Source: CAYOMP01 sp964405075
GTDB lineage: Bacteria > Bacillota > Clostridia > Lachnospirales > Lachnospiraceae
Length of the DNA stretch: 14,823 nt
NCBI GenBank assembly: GCA_964405075.1
Contig: CAYOMP010000058.1
Location: 1-14,823 of the forward strand
Direction of reading: 5' to 3'
In this document: in pieces, positions 6,639 through 12,909 of the stretch
Layout of the letters: each line of letters starts with the position of its first letter
How positions within the stretch are numbered: position 1 is the stretch's first letter
Program-made: the position numbers and the translations under genes
Notes under the pieces: generated by a model
Told to the model about the DNA's origin: nothing
The model's input: the letters and a program-made list of their open reading frames with translations, nothing else
The model's database searches: none

Positions 6639-6695
6639 AGAGTTAAAAGTAGTATTGAAAGAAAATAAGATAGGAGGTGTTATAGCAGTTTGTAC

Positions 6696-6716
6696 AAAGT
6701 TATAAATAGTTATAAA
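6696..6716. repeat. Left subterminal inverted repeat of the IS607-type element
   Basis: The sequence contains two GTTATAA-type units and matches the reverse complement of 8715-8735 at 19 of 21 positions. A further inverted unit (CTTTTATAACTTATA) lies nearby at about 6727-6741. These are likely binding sites for the TnpA helix-turn-helix domain. Confidence 0.7.
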
Positions 6717-6783
6717 TATATGTTGGCTTTTATAACTTATATTGATAGAATAAAGTATAAACATTATAAGGAGATTTTTAATT

Positions 6784-7434
6784 ATGAGTAAATACTATTC
6801 TATCAATGAATTTTCAAAAATCTTAGGAGTGTCAGCGCAAACATTACGAAATTGGGATAACAATGGAAAGCTTCATCCACACCATACATCTAGTAACGGA
6901 TACAGATATTATTCACATGAACAATTAAATCAAGTTATGAATATAAAACCAAACCTTGACAGAATTGTTATTGGATATTGTAGGGTTTCAAGTAATAAAC
7001 AAAAAGATGATTTGGAACGACAAATAGAGAATATGAAATTATATCTAACTGCTCAAGGCAAACCTTTTGAGATTATTAGTGATATTGGTTCTGGAATTAA
7101 CTATAAGAAAAAAGGATTGAAAGAATTGATTAAACGAATATCTCAAAACAAAGTAGAAAAGGTTGTAGTTTTATATAAAGATAGACTATTAAGATTTGGT
7201 TTTGAATTAGTTGAATATATTGCAAGCTTATATAATTGTGATATAGAAATTGTTGATAATACTGAGAAAACAGAACAGCAAGAACTTGTTGAAGATTTAG
7301 TCCAAATAATAACTGTATTTAGTTGTAAATTACAAGGAAAACGTGCAAATAAAGCAAGAAAACTTGTAAAAGAATTAATAGAAGAAGGTGAAGACAATGA
7401 TAAAAACAATTCGAGTGATGTTACTCCCAAATAA
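6784..7434 (+). CDS. tnpA: IS607-family serine recombinase TnpA
   Basis: This 216-residue transposase has an N-terminal MerR-like helix-turn-helix (about 4-50, beginning YYSINEFSKILGVSAQTLRNW) and a small serine-recombinase domain from about 60. The catalytic motif GYCRVSSNKQ gives Ser69 as nucleophile with Arg67; the later segment VVLYKDRLLRFGFELVEYI carries the conserved 'DRLxRfgf' arginines. A C-terminal basic helix follows (LQGKRANKARKLVKEL). It catalyses excision and insertion through a double-strand serine mechanism using a GG core. AAGGAG (6768-6773) precedes the ATG by 10 bases. The gene overlaps tnpB by about 38 bases, as is usual in this family. It appears intact. Confidence 0.95.
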   Translation: MSKYYSINEFSKILGVSAQTLRNWDNNGKLHPHHTSSNGYRYYSHEQLNQVMNIKPNLDRIVIGYCRVSSNKQKDDLERQIENMKLYLTAQGKPFEIISDIGSGINYKKKGLKELIKRISQNKVEKVVVLYKDRLLRFGFELVEYIASLYNCDIEIVDNTEKTEQQELVEDLVQIITVFSCKLQGKRANKARKLVKELIEEGEDNDKNNSSDVTPK

Positions 7435-8575
7435 CAAACAAAAGACTAAGTTGTTTCAATATGCCAATACTGCTCGATTTGCTTATAATTGGGCTTTGGG
7501 AAGAGAACAGGAAAATTATAATAATGGTGGTAAATTTATATCTGATGGTGATTTAAGAAAAGAATTTACACAGTTAAAGAAAACTGAAAAATATGCTTGG
7601 TTAAATAATATTTCAAATAACGTAACAAAGCAGGCAATTAAAGATGCTTGTGAAGCATATAGGGATTTCTTTAAAGGATATACGAAATTTCCAAGATTCA
7701 AGTCTAAAAAGAAATCAGTACCATCATTTTATCAAGATACCATTAAAATACAGTTTACAAATACACATGTAAAAGTTGAAGGATTTGCTACTTCTAAAAA
7801 GAAAAATAAGCAGAAACTAAATTGGATAAGACTTGCTGAACATGGTCGTATACCTACAGATTGTAAGTATATGAATCCTCGTATCAAATATGACGGACTT
7901 AATTGGTATATTACAGTTGGTATTGAGTATGAAGATTGCACTACTCTTCCATCAAACGAGGGTATTGGAATAGATTTAGGGATTAAAGATTTGGCAATAT
8001 GTTCTGATGAGCAAAAATATCAGAATATTAATAAGACACAAAAAATTAAAAAGTTAGAAAAAAGAAAACGCAGGTTACAGCGTTCCATATCAAGAAGATA
8101 TGATAAAAATAAGAAGGGAGGAAGTTACTGCAAAACAAGTAACATTATAAAAAGCGAAAAAGAACTTTTAAAATTAAATCATAGACTAACGAATATCCGT
8201 CAAAGTTATTTACATCAAACAACATCTGAAATTATAAAACGAGAACCAAGTTTTATATGTATTGAAGATTTGAATGTAAAAGGAATGATGAAGAATAAAC
8301 ATTTATCTAAAGCGGTTCAGCAACAATGTTTTGGAGAATTTAGAAGACAGATTGAATACAAATCTATGTGGAATAATATTCCAGTCATTATCGCAGATAG
8401 ATTCTTTCCAAGTTCTAAATTATGTAGTTGTTGTGGAAATATCAAGAAAGATTTAAAGTTATCAGACCGTATTTACAAATGTGAATGTGGAAATATGATT
8501 GATAGAGATTATCAAGCTGCTTTAAATCTTAAAAAATACGGAGAAATGGTTTTAGAACAACAATCTGTAGCATAA
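7397..8575 (+). CDS. tnpB: TnpB RNA-guided endonuclease of the IS607-type element
   Basis: This protein of 392 residues (typical for TnpB) has the N-terminal helical/HTH region and a RuvC-like nuclease with all acidic residues visible: Asp193 in GIGIDLGIKDLAI, Glu290 in FICIEDLNVKGM and Asp371 in DRDYQAALN. A zinc ribbon lies between the last two (CSCCG ... CECG). TnpB is guided by an RNA from the element's right end and cuts DNA matching the flank; it helps retain the element after excision. I choose ATG 7397 over GTG 7388 because AAGGTGA lies five bases before the ATG. It is co-transcribed with tnpA. Nothing suggests inactivation. Confidence 0.93.
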   Translation: MIKTIRVMLLPNNKQKTKLFQYANTARFAYNWALGREQENYNNGGKFISDGDLRKEFTQLKKTEKYAWLNNISNNVTKQAIKDACEAYRDFFKGYTKFPRFKSKKKSVPSFYQDTIKIQFTNTHVKVEGFATSKKKNKQKLNWIRLAEHGRIPTDCKYMNPRIKYDGLNWYITVGIEYEDCTTLPSNEGIGIDLGIKDLAICSDEQKYQNINKTQKIKKLEKRKRRLQRSISRRYDKNKKGGSYCKTSNIIKSEKELLKLNHRLTNIRQSYLHQTTSEIIKREPSFICIEDLNVKGMMKNKHLSKAVQQQCFGEFRRQIEYKSMWNNIPVIIADRFFPSSKLCSCCGNIKKDLKLSDRIYKCECGNMIDRDYQAALNLKKYGEMVLEQQSVA

Positions 8576-8746
8576 CACTTTCAAGTTAATACAGATATGT
8601 ACGGGTACGTTAGCTCGGAATTTATGCCTATGGAGTGTACTAGAACTTGTGAGTAGTCTCTGGATTTATTCAGTACAAAAGCATACACGTTGAAGTAGGA
8701 ATGAAACATAAAAGTTTATAACTTTTTATAAGTTTTCAGTAACGGG
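8576..8746 (+). ncRNA. Probable omega (reRNA) scaffold region at the right end of the element
   Basis: The 170 bases after tnpB are non-coding and conserved in style with TnpB right ends, including segments such as GTTAGCTCGGAATTTATGCC and ACGTTGAAGTAGGAATGAAA. In characterised TnpB systems the omega RNA covers the end of tnpB and the right end, and its 3' guide comes from the flanking DNA. Here the guide would begin at about 8746 (GATTCTATGAAAGC...), spanning the start codon of the next gene. The 5' end of the RNA may lie inside tnpB and cannot be fixed by eye. Confidence 0.6.
8715..8735. repeat. Right subterminal inverted repeat of the IS607-type element
   Basis: It reads TTTATAACTTTTTATAAG and three further T, and is the reverse complement of 6696-6716 with two mismatches. 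It lies eight bases inside the right GG core, whereas the left copy lies 18 bases inside, so the ends are asymmetric. Confidence 0.7.
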
Positions 8747-8751
8747 ATTCT

Positions 8752-9453
8752 ATGAAAGCTAAAAGTAGCAGCCGATTCAAAATTGTATTTTGGATAATAA
8801 TAATCGTAGTTTTTATAGTATTAGTGGGATATATGAGATATCTAAAGGCTCAGGATAAGTTTGTGTATAATGAGCATTTGGAAGAAGTTATAGTAACTGT
8901 AGATGACTACGATATGACACTAAGAGAATTCGGATTCTATGTATATGAGGTAGAAAGCTTTGTACAAGCTCAGGCATTGGTATATAATGCCGAAAACCCG
9001 TTGGATTATTGGAATACACATTTTTCAGCAGGGGATGATAGTGATTTTATGTTTAATTATGCACTAAAGGTGGCTATGAATAATTGTGTATGTGACTTGG
9101 TGTATGAAGAAATTGCATTAAAAGAGGGATATAGTTTGACGGACGAAGAAACCCAGGCAGCTATAAAGAGCGCAAAGGATTGCTATGAACTGATGTCTGG
9201 TGTTCAGAAAATGCAGACTGGATTAACTCAGGAAGATATTGAAAAGGTATCAATAAGAAAGGCATTAGCAAAGAAATATGTACTGGATTTTTCAAAAGAT
9301 TTAGATTTGACAGGTTATTCAGGGAATTTTGATGAGCAAATTTCAGGTGGTGGACAATATTTCCAGGAAAAAATTCTGGTAAATCATACTGTAATATATA
9401 ATGAATTCTTAATGGATAGTATAATATTGGGGCAAATAACAGTTAATCAGTAG
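8752..9453 (+). CDS. Membrane-anchored SurA/PrsA N-terminal-like protein, start region disrupted by IS
   Basis: This 233-residue protein has one N-terminal membrane segment (about 10-28) and an outward domain resembling the helical SurA N-terminal chaperone region seen in Clostridia: a substrate-like start (VTVDDYDMTLREFGFYVY), NPLDYWNTHFS, then a long helical part (LKEGYSLTDEETQAAIKS). No peptidyl-prolyl isomerase (parvulin) domain is present, so it would act as a holdase or has another role. The insertion element ends about six bases before the ATG. The present upstream sequence ACGGGATTCT lacks a good ribosome site; the original GGAGG is stranded at 6673-6677, over 2 kb away. The reading frame itself is undamaged, so expression may be reduced rather than abolished. 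Confidence 0.7.
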   Translation: MKAKSSSRFKIVFWIIIIVVFIVLVGYMRYLKAQDKFVYNEHLEEVIVTVDDYDMTLREFGFYVYEVESFVQAQALVYNAENPLDYWNTHFSAGDDSDFMFNYALKVAMNNCVCDLVYEEIALKEGYSLTDEETQAAIKSAKDCYELMSGVQKMQTGLTQEDIEKVSIRKALAKKYVLDFSKDLDLTGYSGNFDEQISGGGQYFQEKILVNHTVIYNEFLMDSIILGQITVNQ

Positions 9454-9570
9454 TCATTTGTGCTTTTATAACTTTGAAGAAGAAAATATAATGTATTAAA
9501 GTCTTAATAGTTATAGACATTATATCGTAAGAAAGGTTAAGGAAAGAGTAAAAAAATTAAAAATTGCATA

Positions 9571-9579
9571 TGCTATAAT
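9571..9579 (+). promoter_or_regulatory. Extended -10 promoter element before the VanZ-like gene
   Basis: TGCTATAAT forms an extended -10 (TGn-TATAAT) with no clear -35 at the right distance. Transcription would begin near 9586, giving an unusually short leader in which AGGAGG (9588-9593) lies almost at the RNA 5' end. The match is good but context makes it uncertain. Confidence 0.4.
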
Positions 9580-9600
9580 AATGAAATAGGAGGAATTGGC

Positions 9601-10506
9601 ATGGAAAGGGAAAATAGGCTGAAGAAGATTAATTCATTATTAGGCATTGTTTTAGTAATAATAGGAGTTGTATATGTAGCTGTATTGCTAAAAATTGTTA
9701 TTTTTAAATACGGCCTTACAAATGATTTGAGAAGTATATCCTTGATTCCATTTTCATTTTTGAGTATGTTTAATGGAGAGGTATCTTTATATGTTGCACT
9801 TAAGAATGTACTGGGGAATATTTTTCTTTTTGTGCCTTTAGGTATATATCTTAATTATTTTTTGCAAAAAAATGTTGGAAAAAGCATACTTATAGGATTC
9901 TTAGTTAGTTTGTCATTTGAGACAATTCAATATACTGTAGGGTGTGGAGCAGCAGATATTGATGATTTACTTCTTAATACAATAGGAGTTGTAATGGGGG
10001 TATTATTATATAAATGTTTCATTTCGATGGTGGATAAAAGATGTGGAATTCAGATCGGAATGGTGGCTTTCTTAAGTCTGTTTGGCATATGTGGAGTATT
10101 GTCTTTGTATATTTTTGCGCCTGGAGTGTTGCCAACCCAAATTGAAAGGATTAACGAAGAAATATATGTTGAATCGGGATTGGAAGATTTTACGGTTTCG
10201 TTAGTAGCTACCGGAATAGATGAGGGTGAATTAATAGGTGATGTAGAGAAAAAAGCATATAATAAATCAGGGGAAATAGTTGATTTTTCTCAAAATGGCA
10301 GATATGTATTTGCCAGTGATGCTATTATAATTTTGGAAAATAGAGCATATGAGTATTCTGCAAGTGGAGATATTCAAAAGATGACAATTACATATGAAGA
10401 AGCTACAATGGAAGAACTAGCCCAAGTGTTAGAAAAAAATAGATTTGTATATTTGTTATTAAATGAAAAGAATGAGATTGTGGCAATTTCTGTTAATATA
10501 ATGTAA
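9601..10506 (+). CDS. VanZ-family membrane protein with a C-terminal extension
   Basis: This 301-residue protein has a VanZ-like domain (PF04892 style) in residues about 10-145: SISLIPFSF, NVLGNIFLFVPLGIYL, a helix containing SLSFETIQY, and the hallmark DIDDLLLNTIGVVMG. About five membrane helices are present (near 13-33, 66-88, 95-112, 118-138 and 153-173). Unlike many VanZ proteins it continues with roughly 125 hydrophilic residues (175-301), probably outside the membrane, that I cannot assign. VanZ-type proteins are linked with low-level glycopeptide tolerance and envelope stress in some species, but most have no proven role. AGGAGG lies seven bases before ATG. The gene ends at a bidirectional terminator. 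Confidence 0.82.
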   Translation: MERENRLKKINSLLGIVLVIIGVVYVAVLLKIVIFKYGLTNDLRSISLIPFSFLSMFNGEVSLYVALKNVLGNIFLFVPLGIYLNYFLQKNVGKSILIGFLVSLSFETIQYTVGCGAADIDDLLLNTIGVVMGVLLYKCFISMVDKRCGIQIGMVAFLSLFGICGVLSLYIFAPGVLPTQIERINEEIYVESGLEDFTVSLVATGIDEGELIGDVEKKAYNKSGEIVDFSQNGRYVFASDAIIILENRAYEYSASGDIQKMTITYEEATMEELAQVLEKNRFVYLLLNEKNEIVAISVNIM

Positions 10507-10540
10507 AAGGTATGTGTTAATTTCTAGACTAGCGACAAAT

Positions 10541-10573
10541 TATGTAAACATAATTTTTCCCTCGTTGCTCGCG
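10541..10573 (-). repeat. Dispersed repeat, copy 2 (inverse of 3062-3094)
   Basis: Its reverse complement reads CGCGAGCAACGAGGGAAAAA and then TTATGTTTACATA, matching copy 1 at about 29 of 33 positions. It lies just after the VanZ-like gene and before the terminator hairpin. Presence in two unrelated intergenic regions argues against chance. Confidence 0.6.
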
Positions 10574-10582
10574 TAAATCATA

Positions 10583-10626
10583 AAAAAATCTCTAAGCTAA
10601 GTAACATTAGCATTAGAGATTTTTTA
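10583..10626. terminator. Bidirectional intrinsic terminator between VanZ-like gene and exchanger
   Basis: ATCTCTAAGCTAA (10588-10600) pairs with TTAGCATTAGAGAT (10607-10620) with one bulged base and a 6-base loop. It is flanked by an A run on the left (10582-10588) and a T run on the right (10620-10625), so it can end transcription from both converging genes. Confidence 0.85.
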
Positions 10627-10676
10627 AATTTCATTAGGAAAGACCTCCTATGAATCTTAAATGCTTTGCAATGGAT

Positions 10677-10749
10677 ACGCACTCGCGCGAAGATGTGGAA
10701 TGTCGTAAACGACCGCGCTGGGCGCGAGAATGTGCCAAACATACGACAT
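10677..10749 (-). repeat. GC-rich palindromic intergenic element
   Basis: ATGTCGT (10700-10706) and ACGACAT (10743-10749) form an outer inverted repeat enclosing CGCG-CTGGG-CGCG (about 10714-10726). Read on the minus strand the order ATTCTCGCGCC, GACATTC, TCGCG resembles the sequence after motA (6511-6600). It lies between the exchanger stop and the terminator and so would be in the exchanger mRNA 3' end. Confidence 0.4.
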
Positions 10750-10754
10750 AAAAA

Positions 10755-11705
10755 CTATCTTATAATAATGTATACCATAAATGCAGCGTACATTAACAGC
10801 ATAGAGAATCCTTCAATTCTATTGATGCTTTTCTTAAGAATTGCAAATATATAAACTAAAATGCTTGTAATAATGAGAATTAATGTATCGATAACTGAGT
10901 CCATACCTACACCAATAGGATGGATGCTGGCTGACATACCTAAAACAAATAAGATGTTAAAAAGGTTTGAACCTACTACGTTACCAAGAGCAAGGTCACT
11001 CTCATTCTTTCGTGCGGCTACAATTGAAGTAACTAATTCTGGAAGAGAAGTTCCAAGAGCTACAATTGTAAGTCCGATAAGTGTTTCACTAAGACCAAAT
11101 GTTGTTGCTATAGCAGAAGCACTATCAACTACTAAATCACCACCTAGAGCAATACCAACAATACCAATGATGATGAAAATTACACTTTTTAAAGGTGAAA
11201 GAGTAACTTCATTCTCTTCTTCAGAGGCGTTGTTTCTTGATTTGAGGGCGGATTTTACAGTAAAAATAATAAATCCTATGAAAAAGATTAATAAAATTAT
11301 ACCGTCAGTTCTTGAAAGAAGCGAATCTGAATGAATAATAAACTGGTCGATTGAAAGTAAGAATAAAACAACAGTAATTACAATTGAAAATGGAAATTCT
11401 CTTTTTAATACAGATTGTTCAACTGGCATTGGGCGGATTAATGCACAAGCACCTACAACAACTAAAAGGTTGAACAAATTTGAACCTAAAACATTACTAA
11501 GTGATAATGCATTCTGACCTGCCATAGCAGCGGTAACACTAACAGAAGCTTCTGGAAGTGAAGTTCCCATAGCTACAATTGTAAGACCGATAATCAATGT
11601 AGGTACTTTTAAAAGCTTTGCAATGCTTGAACTTCCGTCAACAAAAAGGTCAGCACCTTTAATAAGAAAAACGAAACCTAGAATTAATAAAACGTACTTT
11701 AACAT
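10755..11705 (-). CDS. CaCA-family calcium/sodium (cation) antiporter
   Basis: This 316-residue membrane exchanger has the two internally repeated alpha regions of the CaCA superfamily (YrbG-like). Repeat 1 contains GLTIVAMGTSLPEASVS with Glu52 and GSNLFNLLVVVG; repeat 2 contains GLTIVALGTSLPELVTS with Glu223 and GSNLFNILFVLG. About ten helices are expected, with an acidic loop between halves (near 153-166). The family swaps Na+ or H+ for Ca2+ or other divalent ions. The start at 11705 has GAGGA about 7 bases upstream. The mRNA leader carries a Mn2+-type riboswitch with a terminator, so the protein may export Mn2+ or be induced by it. It converges on the VanZ-like gene. Confidence 0.93.
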   Translation of the reverse strand: MLKYVLLILGFVFLIKGADLFVDGSSSIAKLLKVPTLIIGLTIVAMGTSLPEASVSVTAAMAGQNALSLSNVLGSNLFNLLVVVGACALIRPMPVEQSVLKREFPFSIVITVVLFLLSIDQFIIHSDSLLSRTDGIILLIFFIGFIIFTVKSALKSRNNASEEENEVTLSPLKSVIFIIIGIVGIALGGDLVVDSASAIATTFGLSETLIGLTIVALGTSLPELVTSIVAARKNESDLALGNVVGSNLFNILFVLGMSASIHPIGVGMDSVIDTLILIITSILVYIFAILKKSINRIEGFSMLLMYAAFMVYIIIR

Positions 11706-11800
11706 ATAAATTCCTCAACTTTCTTTAAATATGTATGTGATTATAATATCCGTATTAAAAAAATATATATACAAGCTTTAAGTAATAATAGCCATTTAGG

Positions 11801-11848
11801 CAAAATAAAAAGACTATTATTGCAACAAAAAGCTGCAATAAAAGTCTT
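11801..11848 (-). terminator. Riboswitch-controlled intrinsic terminator
   Basis: On the minus strand AAGACTTTTATTGCA (11848-11834) pairs with TGCAATAATAGTCTT (11824-11810) with one mismatch, followed by a T-rich tail (to 11801). The first arm reuses the CTTTTA that closes the aptamer's P1, so ligand-stabilised P1 and the terminator cannot both form: a switch-on design. Confidence 0.8.
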
Positions 11849-11933
11849 GCCAATTACTATACGAACCGGATTATTAATATAATCGAGATGACGACGCGTA
11901 TAACATCAATAAGATGCCAGCTACTCCCTTTTA
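11839..11933 (-). promoter_or_regulatory. yybP-ykoY family (Mn2+) riboswitch aptamer
   Basis: Read on the minus strand, the leader contains GGGAGTAGC near the 5' end, then GTCGTCA, then CCGG, then GGCAAGACTTTTATTGC at the 3' end. These are the conserved blocks I know from yybP-ykoY RNAs, in the right order. P1 is formed by TAAAAG (11933-11928) with CTTTTA (11844-11839). The known ligand is Mn2+, bound between two loops, and known downstream genes include metal exporters. Here it precedes a CaCA exchanger. Identification is from memory of the consensus, not from a covariance search. Confidence 0.8.
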
Positions 11934-11966
11934 TCGGATGAATCACGTTATTTCGTTCTAAAAAGA

Positions 11967-11995
11967 AGTATACGAGTATATACGAAAAAAGTCAA
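11967..11995 (-). promoter_or_regulatory. Sigma-A promoter of the exchanger transcript
   Basis: On the minus strand TTGACT (11995-11990) and TATACT (11972-11967) are separated by exactly 17 bases. Transcription would start near 11960, about 27 bases before the aptamer, giving a leader of roughly 250 bases. Confidence 0.7.
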
Positions 11996-12081
11996 TAAAA
12001 AATTAAAGACTTTAAATATAGCATATGTTTTAAAATCTGGTTTTTCAAATCTGAAATAAGGACATATAAGGAAAAATTGTA

Positions 12082-12747
12082 TTAATCGAACATTTTGAAT
12101 GCTCTATTTTGAGGTTCTATTTCAAACTTCATTCTTTCTCCTGTTGTAGGGTTATCAAATTCCAATCTATAGGCGCACAATGCAACCGTTACGCCCTTTT
12201 TGCCGTTAAATGCTTCATTATATTTAACGTCTCCCCATAATGGACATCCAATATTTTGCATTTGAACTCTGATTTGATGATGTCTTCCTGTTTTTAAAGT
12301 AATTTCAACTAATGAAAAATCATCAATAGTTTTTAGTACCTTATATTCAAGCTCACTTTTTTTAGCATCTTTTACATTTTTTTCGACAACCTTTGAGGTA
12401 TTGCTTTTAGCATCTTTTAGTAAATAGTCTATTAAAATAGCTTCGTTGCTATCAGGTTTTCCAGATACTACTGCAAGATATTTTTTTAATACAGTATGTT
12501 CCTGGATCTGTTTAGATAGATTGGCTGCTGCTTTTGGATTCTTAGCAAAAACGACTATTCCTTCTACAGGTTGATCTAAGCGGTGAATTATGCCCAGATA
12601 TGAATCTCCGGTAGTGGATTTTAGATATGATCTAATCTGACTAACCATATCTTTTTGTCCTATTTTTGATGTTTCTACTGCGATATTAGCCTTTTTTTGA
12701 CAAACTATTACATCATTATTCTCAAATAAAATATCGTTACGTAGCAT
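12082..12747 (-). CDS. RluA-family RNA pseudouridine synthase
   Basis: This 221-residue enzyme isomerises uridine to pseudouridine in rRNA or tRNA. The catalytic motif GIIHRLDQPVEGIVVFAKN gives Asp58 as nucleophile, and the segment LKTGRHHQIRVQM carries the conserved arginine motif. It lacks the N-terminal S4 RNA-binding domain of RluC/RluD and is short, resembling the compact RluA/YtzG-style members, so the exact target uridine cannot be told. The sequence before the ATG includes AGGAGA about 10 bases away. It is divergent from the HD-GYP gene and lies upstream of the exchanger on the same strand, separated by the exchanger's own promoter. Confidence 0.9.
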   Translation of the reverse strand: MLRNDILFENNDVIVCQKKANIAVETSKIGQKDMVSQIRSYLKSTTGDSYLGIIHRLDQPVEGIVVFAKNPKAAANLSKQIQEHTVLKKYLAVVSGKPDSNEAILIDYLLKDAKSNTSKVVEKNVKDAKKSELEYKVLKTIDDFSLVEITLKTGRHHQIRVQMQNIGCPLWGDVKYNEAFNGKKGVTVALCAYRLEFDNPTTGERMKFEIEPQNRAFKMFD

Positions 12748-12909
12748 ATTCGTACTTTTCTCCTAATTTACGTTTTTCTATTGCTTTTATATGTCTATTT
12801 GTGTTACATTTAGATAAGGAATTTATAAAAAATTTATAATTACAAAATATTTCGCTAAATAATTATAAACACATTTAGTTAACATATCAATATGTTTTAG
12901 GAGTACACT
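12748..12909. promoter_or_regulatory. Divergent intergenic region with a short palindrome
   Basis: These 162 bases must contain the promoters of both the pseudouridine synthase (leftward) and the HD-GYP gene (rightward). It is extremely A/T-rich and no single promoter stands out. A palindrome AACATA-TCAA-TATGTT (12881-12896) sits three bases before the AGGAG (12899-12903) of the HD-GYP gene and could be an operator or a translation-affecting hairpin. Confidence 0.4.

Larger units (their letters stand above)
6676..8746 (+). mobile_element. IS607-type insertion sequence with TnpA (serine recombinase) and TnpB
   Basis: An intact element of about 2.07 kb. Boundaries are inferred from GG dinucleotides, the known target core of IS607-type recombinases: GG at 6676-6677 on the left and GG at 8744-8745 (or one base later) on the right. 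Subterminal inverted repeats lie at 6696-6716 and 8715-8735, 21 bases each with 19 matches, built from GTTATAAA units. There are no long terminal repeats and no target duplication, as expected for this family. Both genes are intact and overlap. The reconstructed empty site reads GATAGGAGG|GATTCTATG, a normal Shine-Dalgarno plus start codon for the downstream gene. Confidence 0.85.
11706..12081. other. Leader and promoter region of the cation exchanger (minus strand)
   Basis: These 376 bases hold, in minus-strand order, a promoter (11967-11995), a yybP-ykoY-type riboswitch (11839-11933), its terminator (11801-11848) and an AU-rich stretch to the ribosome site. From 12000 to 12081, after the pseudouridine synthase stop, I see no good terminator, so read-through from that gene is possible. 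Confidence 0.6.

Noticed and set aside
6494..6660. motB remnant after motA
   Set aside because: No frame in this gap shows the MotB membrane helix or OmpA-like motifs; the region is repeat-like and non-coding.
9486..9525. Inverted repeat ATATAATGT/ACATTATAT after the SurA-like gene as a terminator
   Set aside because: The 9-bp stem is pure A/T except one pair, the loop is 22 bases and no T run follows; chance in AT-rich DNA is likely.
10666..10854. 62-codon open frame on the plus strand
   Set aside because: It crosses a palindromic intergenic element and the 3' end of the exchanger; no ribosome site.
10861..11334. 157-codon open frame on the plus strand
   Set aside because: It is the antisense shadow of the CaCA exchanger, whose repeated alpha motifs are unmistakable on the minus strand.
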